Source of the DNA: Prosapia bicincta
Lineage: Eukaryota; Arthropoda; Insecta; Hemiptera; Cercopidae
Assembly (NCBI GenBank): GCA_036971475.1
Contig: JBAIZL010000005.1
Span: forward strand, 245,628,323 to 245,692,322
DNA length: 64,000 nt
Direction of reading: 5' to 3'
In this document: one piece after another, positions 12,170 to 22,646 of the stretch
How positions within the stretch are numbered: the first letter of the stretch is position 1
Layout of the letters: every line of letters begins with the position of its first letter
The notes under the pieces: generated by a model
Told to the model about the DNA's origin: nothing
Database searches by the model: none
The model's input: only the letters and a program-made list of their open reading frames with translations
Program-made: the position numbers and the translations under genes

Positions 12170-14944
12170 ATGGCAACATCCAGTCAAGAAGGGCTAAGGG
12201 CCATACAAGTACTGAAAATTATTCCAGAATTTAGGGGTAGGCAACAGGATAGCTTACATGAGTTTATAGATGCCGTAGATGAAGGGTTTAATTTAGTTAG
12301 GCCAGACGAATCAAAAATTTTATTAGCGATAATCCGTACCAAATTAAAAGATACAGCTTTCAAAGCAGTACAATATTTAAACCTAGATACATGGGAAGGA
12401 CTTAAAGAACACTTGCAGCAGCGTTTTGGTATAGGAGACGCCATACAATTTATAGAAAAGGAATTCGCGATGCTTTCGCAAAATTCAAAAGAATCAGTTT
12501 GTGAGTATGGGGAAAGAACTTGTACCCTAGCAGCAAAAATTACAGAATATAACATTCGAGAGAAAAAATACGATGCTGAAACTTTTCAAAAAATTATGGA
12601 AGACCGGATCCTAGTACAATATGTATCTGGCTTAAGGGAACCAATCAGATTCCAAGTTAGGGCCTATAAATGTAAGGATTATAAGGAAGCGTTATCTGTA
12701 GCCAGTAATTTAGAAAGAGAGGCTAAAGCACAGAAACAGTATGATTTGAAAAGTAGTTTCCAACAATATAATAAGGAAATGCCTCAAAGGAAGGCTAATT
12801 GCTACAATTGTGGAAAAAGTGGACATAAATCATCGGAATGTTATTCTAACAAGGCAACCACTTCCAATGCAACGGTTAAGATAGTGAAATGCTATAATTG
12901 CAATAAATTCGGGCATATAGCAAAATATTGTAGAACAAAAGCTCATAGTGAACAAACACGGGCACCTAGTCAGGGAAACGACAAGAGCCTGCCTATAAGG
13001 AGTCGGCAGGTCTGCAAATCAGTTCAAATCGGCTCAATAAATACACCAGGAAATGAACAGATAATTCTAGAGGTAGATGAATTGATTAGACCAAATTCAC
13101 CATTCTTACTGGACACAGGGGCTGATATTTGTTTAATTAAATTACATTGCTTGAAAGATGACACCTTAATAGATGATAGAATACAAATTAATCTACAAGG
13201 GATTAGTGACGAAACAATTACTACTATAGGTAGAACTGTGCTCAAAATTTACTTAGAAAAATCAACAATAGAGTACGACTTTCACGTAGTACCTGATACT
13301 TTCAAGTTAAAAACGGATGGAGTTATAGGCAGAGATTTTTTAAAATACTTTAAAGCCACTATAGATTACAATGACAAATCATTAAGAGTAGGGCTAAATA
13401 GTATACCTTTAATGGAACAGACCATACAAATTCCAGCCAGGTCAGAGAAACTAGTACAAATATTTGTGGACAAAAGTGGAGAAGGATTAATAGAAAATAC
13501 AGAAATTCAACAAGGATTATCAGTGCCAAATACATTGGTTAAAGCAAAGAATAATCAAGCACAAGTCATGTTTATTAACAGAACCAAACAAGAAATGATA
13601 ATAAACATTGAAGACAGACAGTTTAAACTACAGCCATTGGAAATTAAAGCGATTCAGCGCAAAGAACAGAGAGTAGAACAACATCTAAAGTTAGTACATT
13701 TATCAAAATATGAAAAAGAAGAATTAACCAAACTTTGTAATAAGTACAGGGATATTTTTTATCTGCCAGGTGATAAATTAACAGCGACAGACTCGATCGA
13801 ACATAAAATACCAACATTTAGAGATTCAGCACCTATTAATATCAAACCGTATCGAATACCGTATAAGCATCAAGAAGAAGTTAAAAAACAAGTTAAGCAG
13901 ATGCTAGATGATGGAATAGTAAGAGAAAGCAATAGCCCATACAACGCACCCATTGTAGTTGTACCAAAGAAGATGGACAACAGTGGACAGAGAAAATGGC
14001 GTTTGGCAGTTGACTTCAGAAAATTAAATGAAATAACCATCGGGGATGCTTATCCCTTACCAAATATTACAGAAATTTTAGACCAATTAGGAAAATCAAA
14101 ATACTATACTGCTTTGGATTTAACCTCAGGATACCATCAAATAAAAATTAAGGAAGAGGATAAATGTAAAACTGCATTTAGTACAAACAACTCACATTTG
14201 GAATTTAACAGAATGCCATTTGGTTTGAAAGGAGCACCAGCACTGTTTCAACGACTAATGAATACTGTTCTTTCAGGACTAATAGGAGAAATATGTTTTG
14301 TTTATTTAGATGATATTATAATTCACAGTAAAAATTTAAATGATCATATAGAAAAACTAACAGCTGTTTTTAACAGATTACGTCAACATAGACTATTATT
14401 GCAACCAGATAAATGTAATTTCTTAAAGCAACAAATGCAATTTTTAGGACACATAGTTAGTGGAGATGGAGTTAAACCAGATCCTGAAAAAATTAAAGCT
14501 GTAATGAACTATCCAACACCGACTAATGCAAAACAAATTAAATCTTTCCTAGGACTAATCGGATATTATAGGAAATTCATACCAAAATTCGCAGAACATG
14601 CTAAACCTTTAAATAAACTATTACAGAAAGAAGCAAATTTCAAATGGGAACAAGAACAAACAGAATCGTTTCAAAAATTAAAGGAAATAATTACAAGTGA
14701 ACCAGTATTACAATATCCAGACTTTGAAAAGGAATTTATTATAACCACGGATGCTAGCAAAATCGCATTAGGAGCTATATTATCACAAGGACCAATAGGA
14801 AAAGATCAACCTATAGCATTTGCCAGTAGAACACTAAACAAAGCAGAATCAAATTATAGTACAACAGAGCAAGAATTATTAGCAATAGTTTGGGCAGTGA
14901 AACATTTCAGACCATACATAATGGAAGAAAATTTAAAATTGTAA
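12170..14944 (+). pseudogene. gag-pol: Gag-Pol part 1: Gag, protease, reverse transcriptase, RNase H (frameshifted)
   Basis: The frame is open from 12128, but the Met at 12170 in the context AAAATGG is preferred. Gag comprises roughly the first 290 residues and carries two zinc knuckles (CYNCGKSGHKSSEC and CYNCNKFGHIAKYC) that bind genomic RNA. The aspartic protease follows with FLLDTGADICLI. Reverse transcriptase has the LDLTSGYHQI and FVYLDDIIIHS boxes (YLDD catalytic). The RNase H begins with IITTDASKIALGAILSQG and reaches TEQELLAIVWAVKHFRPYI before a frameshift near 14920 ends the frame at 14944. Gag and Pol share one frame, without the usual Gag/Pol shift. The break looks like loss of one base. 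Downstream sense continues in the next frame. Confidence 0.95.
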
Positions 14945-15579
14945 CCAACCACAAACCACTCAAATGGTTATTCAGTATCAAGGACCCAGGGAGTAGATTA
15001 ATGAGATGGAGATTGAAATTAGAAGAATTCGACTACGAAATTTTATACAAAGCAGGAAAAACCAACGTTAACGCTGATGCATTAAGTAGAATAGCGATAA
15101 ACCAAATAAATATAACAGAAACGAACGCTACTGAAGAAATAAACAAAGGAGGAAATAAGGAACCAATTGTTTTAAAATTACACAAAAACAAAAAGGGAGA
15201 ATACAGGCACTGGATAGATTCAAAAGAAGAACAGAAACAGTTATTAAGTGAATACCATGAAAAACCGTTAGGAGGACATCAAGGAAATAAAAGAACACTG
15301 AACGCTCTAAAGTTAAAATACTATTGGCCGAAAATGAGAGCAGATGTTGAAAACTTTATAAGCACATGCAAATCTTGTAATGAAAGAAAAACTTCTCAAG
15401 AAGATAGGAAACCCGCACCATTACAAATCAGCGACACTCCAACTAAACCGTTTCAACATGTTGCAATGGATATAGTAGGACCGTTACAAGTAACAAAAAA
15501 TGGCAATAAATATCTCCTAACCTTCAAGATATATTTACTAAATACCCAGAAGCAATACCAATACCAGATCAAATGGTAG
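14921..15579 (+). pseudogene. gag-pol: Pol part 2: end of RNase H, integrase zinc domain and first catalytic residue
   Basis: Continues the polyprotein in a different frame from the preceding segment. It holds the RNase H/connection tail (TNHKPLKWLFS, KTNVNADALSRI), then the integrase N-terminal H-H-C-C domain (H..GGHQGNKRT ... CKSCNERK), and the first integrase aspartate in MDIVGPL. A second single-base disruption near 15524 throws the frame to a stop at 15579, with the genuine reading carried on in the next segment. Both breaks disable synthesis of a full polyprotein unless they are assembly errors. Confidence 0.93.
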
Positions 15580-16298
15580 ACACAATAGCAAAAGCTTTTG
15601 TAAATAATATAATTTGTAGACATGGATGTCCGGAAAGTCTAACAACAGATCAAGGATCGAATTTCACTAGTGAATTGTTTTCAGAAATATGTAAGTTACT
15701 AAAAATTAGAAAAATTCAAACAACTGCATACCATCCACAATCTAATGGAGTTGTAGAACGCAGTCATCAAACTATGATGAATCATTTATGCCATTTTGTT
15801 AACAAAAACCAAGACGACTGGGATGAATGGATTAATTTTGCACTAATGGCTTATAGAGCGACATCACATTCAACAACTGGATACAGTCCTTACTATTTAA
15901 TGCATGGGAGAGAAGTAAACTTACCTACAGAAGTAATTAAAAAGGATATAATAGAGCAGAATTTAGGAGAAGAAGACTATGTGCAGGACATTATACAAAA
16001 GCTACAACAAGCTTTTCAAAATACTAAAGAAAATTTAGAAAATAGTAAACACAAGGTAAAGGAATATTATGATTCAAAAGCTAAATTAAAAATTTTTAAG
16101 CCAGGAGAACAGGTGTTACTATATGATGAAACTGTAAAAAGAGGTAGATCTAAAAAGCTTAAGAGACCATGGATAGGACCTTACAAGGTACTTGAAAGGA
16201 TTAATGAAGTAAATTATAAAATTAAAAAGGGGAGACAGGATTATATTACACATGTAAATCGGTTAAAACCCTTTAGAATGAGATGTTTAAATGACTAG
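15527..16298 (+). pseudogene. gag-pol: Pol part 3: integrase catalytic core and GPY/F domain
   Basis: Third frame of the broken polyprotein. It contains the second catalytic aspartate (LTTDQGSNF), the catalytic glutamate (NGVVERSHQ), and the C-terminal GPY/F module (WIGPYKVLERI ... HVNRLKPF) typical of Ty3/gypsy integrases. Stop at 16298. With the two upstream segments every expected Pol domain is present in order, so inactivation is recent. Confidence 0.94.
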
Positions 16299-17023
16299 GT
16301 AATAGCTTACTTAAATGTAAAATGTGCTGAAAATATATAAAAGTAAGAAAGAAAAGATTTTGTTATAAATATATAAGGTGTAAAAGAAGAATTGTTAAGT
16401 AAAGAGAAAGAATAAAATTGTATTAAGGAAAGTGATAAATCACAAAGTAATGTAAGTAATGGAATACATAAAGAAGAAAATAAGTGTTAAATGTTATGTT
16501 GAAGAAATATATGTGAGAAGTACATGTAGAAATTATATAAAAAGTTAATATGAAATAATACATATGTGAATTGATTAAAGCAATTCGGAATGATATGGAA
16601 TTACATGTTATGTAATAATTTTGTATTGATTTCAAAGCAAGGAAAGAAACGATTAATAATAATGTTAAATATGTTCATAGGTGAACATGAGAGATGTAAT
16701 AAATAATATGTTGTATTAAGATAATTATGTATTATATGAAGTAATTGTTGTGAACGTGAAGTTCAGGTGTAGCTAGAATAAAAAGGACAAACAACCCCCT
16801 TTCTGTTCTAGTGATTTAGGGTTCAGTGGCCTCCTATCAAAAGGCCTAGTAGCTATTGAAGCATCTTGACATAAAGTTATACAACTAAGTAACAGTCAGA
16901 TGGATCGGTAGTGATTTAAGGTTGAAAGCCTTTAAAACTTTCAAAATTGGGTTGTTTTGCAATAAGAGCAGATTGCAAGCGTAGATTAAGTAAAATTTAA
17001 GAAATTAGGATAATACCAATAAC
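16299..17023 (+). other. pol-env intergenic region
   Basis: About 725 bases without a supportable frame, AT-rich. Errantiviruses usually have a much shorter gap or overlap here, so extra material may have been inserted or decayed. The env 3' splice site lies at its end. Confidence 0.6.
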
Positions 17024-17024
17024 T

Positions 17025-17040
17025 TGTATTGTTATTACAG
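17025..17040 (+). promoter_or_regulatory. Probable 3' splice site for env mRNA
   Basis: TTGTATTGTTATTACAG ends at 17040, a pyrimidine-rich tract plus AG. Errantivirus env is translated from a spliced message. The first in-frame Met of the open frame (17024) lies before this site, so Met 17066 or 17087 is the likelier start. Confidence 0.5.
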
Positions 17041-17065
17041 ATTAAAAAAAAAAAGAAAACGAAGG

Positions 17066-17896
17066 ATGCAAGAAAAACAAAAGCCAATGATAAAAATATT
17101 ATTAATAGCCTTAACATGCGATTTTGGTATCTCAAATGAACAAGTGATAGTAAAAACCATAGCTAATTACCCAGGAATGTATTTTGTGCCACAATTTTGG
17201 TTTTCATTAAGTAACGAAAACTGGGAAGTTCTATATAACATACCTCTTGAACCTATTGAAGTACGATTGCGTTTAATAGAAGATGTATGGAAACAATTGC
17301 AAATAAGCAGAGACGGCTTTACCACTGTGTTTGATAATAATCCAAAATTTGAATTATTACAGCATACCTTATCGGAATTAAAAGGCACATATTCACAATT
17401 AACTGCTTTGATAGAGCATAAACGTAGATTTAAAAGAGGAATATTTGACAGTGTTGGAAGAATAATAAAAGTGATTACAGGAAATATGGATGCAGATGAC
17501 GAGGAATATTATAACAAGAAAATTAATAGCATAAACTTAGATAATAGAAGAATTTATCAACTGGAGAAAGATCAGTTAACAATAGTCCAAAGTGCTTTAT
17601 GGGGAGTGAACAAAACTACATTGGAAATGAAAGAAAATCAAGATATTTTAACAAAATCGTATTTATATTTAGAAAAAATCGTGTTAAGCAATAAAGAAGA
17701 AATTAAAGATATTACTATACGTTACAACAAACAACTTGAAATATTAGAAGAAATGTCAGTACTGCAAGACTTAATACAGGAAACAACAGATGTAGTTCAT
17801 ACCTTGTATGATGCAATTGACCATGCACGAATGGGTAAAATAAGTTCCTATCTTATAAAACCGAGGGAATTTTTAAAAAATTTTACAAGAAGTTAA
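17066..17896 (+). pseudogene. env: Env part 1: signal, surface subunit, cleavage site, fusion segment
   Basis: Errantivirus envelope glycoprotein, related to the baculovirus F-like class. The start is chosen at 17066, after the predicted splice acceptor. A hydrophobic signal (IKILLIALTC) follows. A basic furin-type site RRFKR precedes a GIFDSVGR segment that corresponds to the fusion peptide, then a long charged, coiled-coil-like region. The frame ends at 17896, shortly after an A-rich run near 17874-17880 where one extra base appears to have shifted it. The remainder is in the next frame. Confidence 0.9.
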
Positions 17897-19070
17897 AAAT
17901 CATTTACAGACTGGCGATAGCTTACCTATATCGGTATCCTTAGAAAACGTATACTATTACTATAATATCGTAAAAATTGTCGCCTATTATGTAGACAATT
18001 ATTTAAGATACATCATCAGAATACCTTTAGAACACGTATCCAGAAGATTTCATTTATTCAAAATTATACAAATACCGGAAGTTAGTTCCAAGGATGAAAC
18101 GGGAAATAAACTTTTCACATTCCCAGAAAAAACGACAGAATTCATAGGGTTATCTGAAAATTTGCAATACTTTGTGACACCCACACAAAAGGAAATTCAG
18201 AATTGTTTACCACCTCCAATTATATTATGCAGTGATATTAGCATAATATTCCCAATGAGTCAAGTAGAGCACACACATGTAAGATGTGAAATAGAAATTT
18301 TTAAAAACAAATCTGATCCGAAATGTAATCTAAGAATAACCAACAGTTTAAATCCAATTTGGGAACGAATTCCAAATTCTAATACATGGGTATTTGCTGC
18401 AGTACCAGATAATGAAATAATTACAGTCACCTGTAAGAATAATGATGGAATAATGGCATATGTAAAAGATTTGAGATTACCAACAAAAGGTCAATTGACT
18501 TTGAACCCGGATTGCATGGCTATAGGATCAAGTTTTACACTTTTATCAAGAGAAACCACTAAAAATGAAATATTTAGAAATTTTAATTTATTAATTCCAC
18601 ATATTAATATTGGACCGAATAAAGAAGAAAGGAAAATAATTGAAAAATACGAAAACTTTACGAAAAGGCATAAGGAATTAAATTTGAAACCATTAACACA
18701 TCAACTAAATGATTTGAATGCAGCTAGTATAAGAATTACCAAATTGAGGGACATGATGAAAGAATACGAACCTATAAATGTTGCAGAAGATAATTGGGAT
18801 TCAGCTACTTATTATCAAATAATGATATTAATTATAGTTGTAATATTGATTACTGTGTATGTGATTACTAAATGTGGCATTCTAAAATATGTCAAAATGA
18901 AATTAACTAGACGTAATCGTGAAACAGTAGCTCTAGCACTAGAAGATATACCACCAAGGGAAGAAAATAATTCAGACGATGAAGATAGTTTAGAACAAAC
19001 ATCGAGTCAAGCAATTCCACTACGAAAGATTAGAAGAAGTGAACGATTAATGAAAATACGATCAAAATAA
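17880..19070 (+). pseudogene. env: Env part 2: ectodomain and C-terminal membrane anchor
   Basis: Continues env in a new frame to 19070. Cysteine-bearing ectodomain, then a strongly hydrophobic membrane segment (IMILIIVVILITVYVI) about 90 residues before the end, and a basic/acidic cytoplasmic tail (KLTRRNRE ... DDEDSLEQ). This segment has no start codon of its own until 18162, so it is not expected to be expressed alone. Confidence 0.88.
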
Positions 19071-19740
19071 ACAGTTATAACAACCGAGAGTTGAAAATAG
19101 AAAAAAAAATTGAGAAATTTTAATTTTGAAATAAATTGAAAAGCTATGTGGGATTCAATAATTAAAGATTATAAATAATAACTAACAGTAATTTTAATCA
19201 TTAATTAAGTAATAAATGATTATAGTTAATAAAGATTGTAAATTGTAAAGGTAGTTAATCAATCAGTAATGAAAGATAATGTTAGTAATCGAAGTTGAAG
19301 TTAGTTATGAATCTAAATATTGTTGTGATAAGAATAATGATGATACCTAATGATGTAATTAATTGCAAAAGTGATTAATGAAAATAATTGAAGAATATAA
19401 TGTGTAATAATTGAAATTAAAGAATAATGATAAGTATGATTATGATCAACGAATAAATGTAATTAAGATACAATAATGAATGTAACTAATGATTGATTGA
19501 TATAATTATGATGATAGATGGTATTTGATAAATGTAATGAATGAATTACTTATGAATAAGATAAATATAAATGAATGTCATTTATATTGTAATTTACATT
19601 ATAATGAGATTGAATGAAGGTTACTAATTATAATGTAATAAATATTGTAATTGATTGTTACTGAATCAAAATTTAAGGATTAAATTTAAATGTTTTGAGT
19701 TGAAATTTAAATGTTTTGCAAATATATGGCAAAACATTTT
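19071..19740 (+). other. Provirus 3' untranslated region
   Basis: AT-rich and enriched in TGAATGTAAT/ATTGATGATTAAT-type words, without a gene. Confidence 0.6.
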
Positions 19741-19760
19741 AAAAGGTAAGGGAGGAAATA
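19741..19760 (+). other. Polypurine tract
   Basis: AAAAGGTAAGGGAGGAAATA directly abuts the LTR, the expected plus-strand primer. The base after it should start a sense LTR (TGTTGTGCC) but is TGTTGGGCC, the inverted U5 end. Confidence 0.75.
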
Positions 19761-19918
19761 TGTTGGGCCGCCGAGTGGTTGAGAGAGCCCAACGGTTTTG
19801 GAGATGTGATTCCTGTATTTGTAGGTTATTTAAAATAATAACTTCTTCTTCTATCTTATTTATCACTTTATTATTTCCTTTAATACACTTACGTCTCAAA
19901 AACTCTATACTTCACATT
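19761..19918 (-). repeat. 3' LTR, first part (inverted orientation)
   Basis: Reverse complement of 11411-11568. It ends in CACATT where the nested element was inserted. Remaining part at 39988-40305. Confidence 0.95.
19913..19918. other. 6-bp target duplication of nested element, left copy (CACATT)
   Basis: CACATT precedes the AGTAGATGGC terminus and is repeated at 39982-39987. The intact 5' LTR has it once (11411-11416, complement), which proves duplication. Confidence 0.95.
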
Positions 19919-19964
19919 AGTAGATGGCAAAACCACAGTTTCGCCACAAAAACAGGTGGTTTTG

Positions 19965-20160
19965 ATGGAAAATACGTTACTTTTCCGTTAAAAACGGTTA
20001 GGTGGGGTATGAGGGGTTGGTTTCAGCGATTATTGGAGGGTGACGTGTATGGTATGAGGTCTGGAATGTGCGCTGTTGTGCGCGGTTGTGCGTGTGTGTA
20101 TGTGGCAGGTGTTTTTTTTAGAAATACGTTAATTTTCCGTTAAAGACCGTTAGGTGAGGT
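19965..20160 (+). repeat. Subterminal direct repeat (ACGTTA..TTTTCCGTTAAA..CCGTTAGGT)
   Basis: A roughly 40-base unit near 19972 recurs near 20126. It lies within 250 bases of the element end and could be a recognition site for the transposition or replication machinery (inference). It is mirrored in the right arm near 39740-39935. Confidence 0.7.
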
Positions 20161-20196
20161 AGTATGGGTTGGTTGGTGATATGGGTGTTGGCTGTT

Positions 20197-20576
20197 GTGT
20201 GATGTAATTAGAAGCCTGTTCGGACATGTTGGGGGGTAATGTAAAAACCGTTGTTTACCTAGAGAATGTGTGTATTATATTCTGTACCCAGTTCGTTGCT
20301 GACCTATATTTTTACAATAACGTCGCGTGTTTACGGTTGAAATCCGTTACGAGGTGATGGGATTATTTTCGCAATAAATGTGTCAGTCGCAAAGACTGAA
20401 CGGTGACTTCTCTGTTTGTTCTCCAGATCTTGACTGGTTAAAAAATGTAAAAGCATGTTAATTTATTGATATAGGTTCCTCGCTCGTGAGCTAATGTGTT
20501 TACACATCGTTGTGCTAGCGATTGTTTGTTGTAACAGGTATTTGGCCTGAATAAATTGTTTTTAAAAACCTACCTC
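20197..20576 (+). repeat. Subterminal long repeat, copy A
   Basis: About 380 bases, from GATGTAATTAGAAGC to AAAAACCTACCT, repeated at 20654-21057. Contains TATTATATTCTGTACCCAG and CGTCGCGTGTTTACGG words. It ends exactly where copy B runs into the RING reading frame. Mirrored in the right arm near 39324-39703. Confidence 0.9.
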
Positions 20577-20653
20577 TAGAGAATGACGTCATTTTGACAT
20601 GTGTTTTTGTAAAGGAACGTGTGTATTATATCTCGTACCCAGTTCGTTGCTGA

Positions 20654-21057
20654 GTGTGACGTAATTAGAAGCATGTTCGGACATGTTGGGGGGTAATGTA
20701 AAAACCGTTGTTTACCTAGAGAATGTTTGTATTATATTCTGTACCCAGTTCGTTGCTGACCTATATTTTTACTATAACATCGCGTGTGTGTACGGTTGAA
20801 GTATTTTTTTTAAAACCGTTGAAATCCGTTACGAGGTGATGGGATTATTTTCGTTATAAATGTGTCAGTCGCAAAGACTGAACGGTGACTTCTCTGTTTG
20901 TTCTCCAGATCTTTACTGGTTAAAAAATGTAAAAGCATGTTAATTTATTGATATAGGTTCCTCGCTCGTGAGCTAATGTGTTTACATATCGTTGTGCTAG
21001 CGATTGTTTGTTGTAACAGGTATTTGGCCTGAATAAATTGTTTTTAAAAACCTACCT
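20654..21057 (+). repeat. Subterminal long repeat, copy B
   Basis: Copy of 20197-20576 with a ~23-base insertion (TTTTTTTTAAAACCG region near 20800). It adjoins the RING fragment. Mirrored near 38843-39246. Confidence 0.9.
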
Positions 21058-21255
21058 AAGGCTTTAGTTACTAGGAAGACCTCATTGGCAGCAGATATAC
21101 TTCGTGCAGAATGTAAAATCTGTCTATCAGAAGTTCAAGTGGTTTATTTACCCTGCAGACACGTTATTGCTTGTTTGCTTTGCGGATTAGCCTGCAAAAC
21201 TTGCGGAATTTGCAGAGAAACTGTTGACTCTTTTATGAGAATTTATCTTTCCTAA
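21037..21255 (+). pseudogene. IAP-type RING finger fragment (left arm)
   Basis: Open from 21037 to the stop at 21253. It ends with a complete C3HC4 RING: CKIC, then CRHVIACLLC, then CGIC, and the tail VDSFMRIYLS. This matches the C-terminal RING of viral and cellular inhibitor-of-apoptosis proteins, which act as E3 ubiquitin ligases. No BIR domain and no usable start codon lie upstream. The frame closes at 21034 inside the subterminal repeat, so it is a 3' fragment of an IAP gene unless an unseen exon is spliced on. IAP genes are known cargo of adintoviruses and baculoviruses. Confidence 0.75.
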
Positions 21256-21455
21256 CATTTGTAATAATTTTTTGTTTAACAACAATATTTCTTTTTAATA
21301 GTATAATTATTGTAACTTATTATTTAAAAAATATATAAATATTATGTCTTGTAGAAAAAATGTAATTTTGTGTTTGCTTTGGCCAAGCTTAAGTCATTTT
21401 ACACCTTTGCTCAACTAAAAAATCCTCTATTTTATTAATATTCAAACATCAAACA

Positions 21456-21457
<2 letters not shown>

Positions 21458-21512
<55 letters not shown>
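21458..21512. repeat. (AC)n microsatellite, left arm
   Basis: 55 bases here, 99 bases in the right arm (38344-38442): the main difference between the arms. Confidence 0.97.
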
Positions 21513-21513
<1 letters not shown>

Positions 21514-21573
21514 GTGTTGGGGGATACCGGCTTGACAGCCAGATGTTGAGGCCAGCTGCGAGTTGGGAAACAG

Positions 21574-21580
21574 TATATAA
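21574..21580 (+). promoter_or_regulatory. TATA box of the 90-aa gene
   Basis: TATATAA 36 bases before the preferred ATG (21616). The predicted start falls about 10 bases before the ATG, so the leader would be very short. Mirrored at 38276-38282. Confidence 0.5.
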
Positions 21581-21615
21581 CATGTGGCGACTTGTTATCC
21601 TATAGCAATAAAATC

Positions 21616-21888
21616 ATGAGCGTCGGTAAGGCAACAATTGTACAACAGCTTGAAATTTCCGACTTCGTGTCGTTGCTGCGCATTGGGGTAGCATACGACA
21701 TGTGGAAGGAAGACTATAAAAAAGTGGAAATTTCTCTTTCGGTGTTGAGGTCTAAACGAAAACTCACCGCTAGGGAAAGAGCCATTGTAGAGAATTGCAA
21801 GAGCCTTCCTTGTCAGGAGGTTATAGACCTCCTTCGCTCTCCCAAAAAGCCGGTACTATTGTTGACTTTCTACCGACAACCAAAGTGA
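21616..21888 (+). CDS. Hypothetical 90-aa protein, new family, copy 1 (left arm)
   Basis: I do not recognise the family. The Met at 21616 (MSVGKATIVQQL) is preferred over the upstream Met at 21592 because the paralogue at 24437 aligns from this point (MKLGKATI). Features: an N-terminal conserved GKATI motif, a middle VEISLS strand, a charged SKRKLTARE stretch, a conserved ENCKSLPC box, and a hydrophobic C-terminus KKPVLLLTFYRQPK. No signal or membrane segment. It is preceded by a TATA box and followed 23 bases later by a perfect 21-bp hairpin. Identical in the right arm (37968-38240). Intact in both arms while its paralogue is broken, which suggests it was functional recently. Role unknown. 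Confidence 0.7.
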   Translation: MSVGKATIVQQLEISDFVSLLRIGVAYDMWKEDYKKVEISLSVLRSKRKLTARERAIVENCKSLPCQEVIDLLRSPKKPVLLLTFYRQPK

Positions 21889-21911
21889 GCGTGATGGGTC
21901 TGCATAGACCC

Positions 21912-21970
21912 TAGAGAAAACAGCCCTATAGTGTAAAACACAGTCTTATACTATAGGGCTGTTTTCTCTA
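21912..21970. terminator. Perfect 21-bp stem-loop after the 90-aa gene
   Basis: TAGAGAAAACAGCCCTATAG-T (21912-21932) pairs perfectly with 21950-21970 around a 17-base loop. A degenerate version follows the paralogous gene at the same distance. It could serve 3'-end formation, mRNA stability or small-RNA production. The assigned type is a guess from its position. Confidence 0.75.
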
Positions 21971-21990
21971 CATTAAAATTTCATTTTAGC

Positions 21991-22026
21991 TATAGTGAAT
22001 ACTTGTGCGACAAGTATTACACTATA
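21991..22026. repeat. Second hairpin of the cluster
   Basis: TATAGTG-AATACTTGT, loop GCG, ACAAGTATT-a-CACTATA: 16-bp stem with a one-base bulge. Mirrored at 37830-37865. Confidence 0.9.
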
Positions 22027-22057
22027 ATTTTAAAGTCACGCGTGACTTTATAATTAT
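22024..22057. repeat. Third hairpin: perfect 20-bp palindrome with extended stem
   Basis: Core TAAAGTCACGCGTGACTTTA at 22031-22050 has no loop. The flanks ATAATT/AATTAT extend it to 16 bp with one T-T mismatch. It could be a protein-binding site or a cruciform-prone origin element. Mirrored at 37799-37832. Confidence 0.9.
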
Positions 22058-22172
22058 ATTGTAATATTTGTTGACCGTCACCTACGCTGACCGAGTGTTC
22101 TAATAGTGAACATACGTCAGAGCACCAGAGTAACGAGTGAACGGATTCTACTAGGTCTTACACGTTTATATA
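22058..22172 (-). promoter_or_regulatory. TATA-type promoter reading toward the hairpin cluster
   Basis: On the minus strand TATATAAA (22165-22172) is followed about 40 bases later by GTTCACTCGTTACTC, resembling the TATA plus GTTCACT layout in the centre at 32317. It points away from the polymerase relic and into the hairpin cluster and the antisense side of the 90-aa gene. The mirror copy is at 37684-37691. Confidence 0.4.
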
Positions 22173-22284
22173 GAGCAAATAGCATTCTTTGTTTAGCGCG
22201 CAATATTTACATCTGTCGATTCTAAAATGAGCTCTGTTTTTCATGGTTGTTATATGCTACGTTCTCCCACAGTGTCGGGATTAG

Positions 22285-22560
22285 GTTAGAAACATATTTA
22301 AACAAATTAACATATGAACAGGGTAAATAGTTGACGATAACTATCAAATTATGTATGTAATTTCATATTTTTTAAAAATATATTTTTTTAATAAAATTAT
22401 AAATAAACAAAACCTCTTGAGCAACATTTTTTTTATATCCTTATGTGCATTTCGATTGTTAAGCAATAATCTTTAAAGGAAATTACTAAATGCTTAATAT
22501 TTGTAGTAATTTCCTCTGAAAACGATTGATTTGCAATCTAAACGTACATCAGGAGATTAT
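22285..22560 (+). repeat. 280-bp internal repeat, copy 1
   Basis: GGTTAGAAACATATTTAAAC to GTACATCAGGA, repeated nearly unchanged at 23325-23606. It contains a fold-back (TTAAGCAATAATC, ATTACTAAATGCTTAATATT). The TTTCCTCTGAA...CATCAGGA end resembles the fold-back at 48811-48854, so this is probably a MITE captured by the element. Right-arm copies at 37296-37571 and 36250-36531. Confidence 0.85.
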
Positions 22561-22646
22561 CGGAGTTCTAGACATTAATGCAAGACAAGGTGGATGCTAT
22601 CTTCTTAGGTAAAGGGATATAACTACTTCCACCATACTCTTAATTT

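Noticed and set aside
13024..13245. Minus-strand frames inside gag-pol (also 12184-12555) and env (17167-17388)
   Set aside because: Shadows of the plus-strand retroviral genes.
19655..20143. 162-codon plus-strand frame spanning the LTR/element junction
   Set aside because: It joins provirus 3' UTR, inverted LTR and element end, so it is a chance frame across two insertion junctions.
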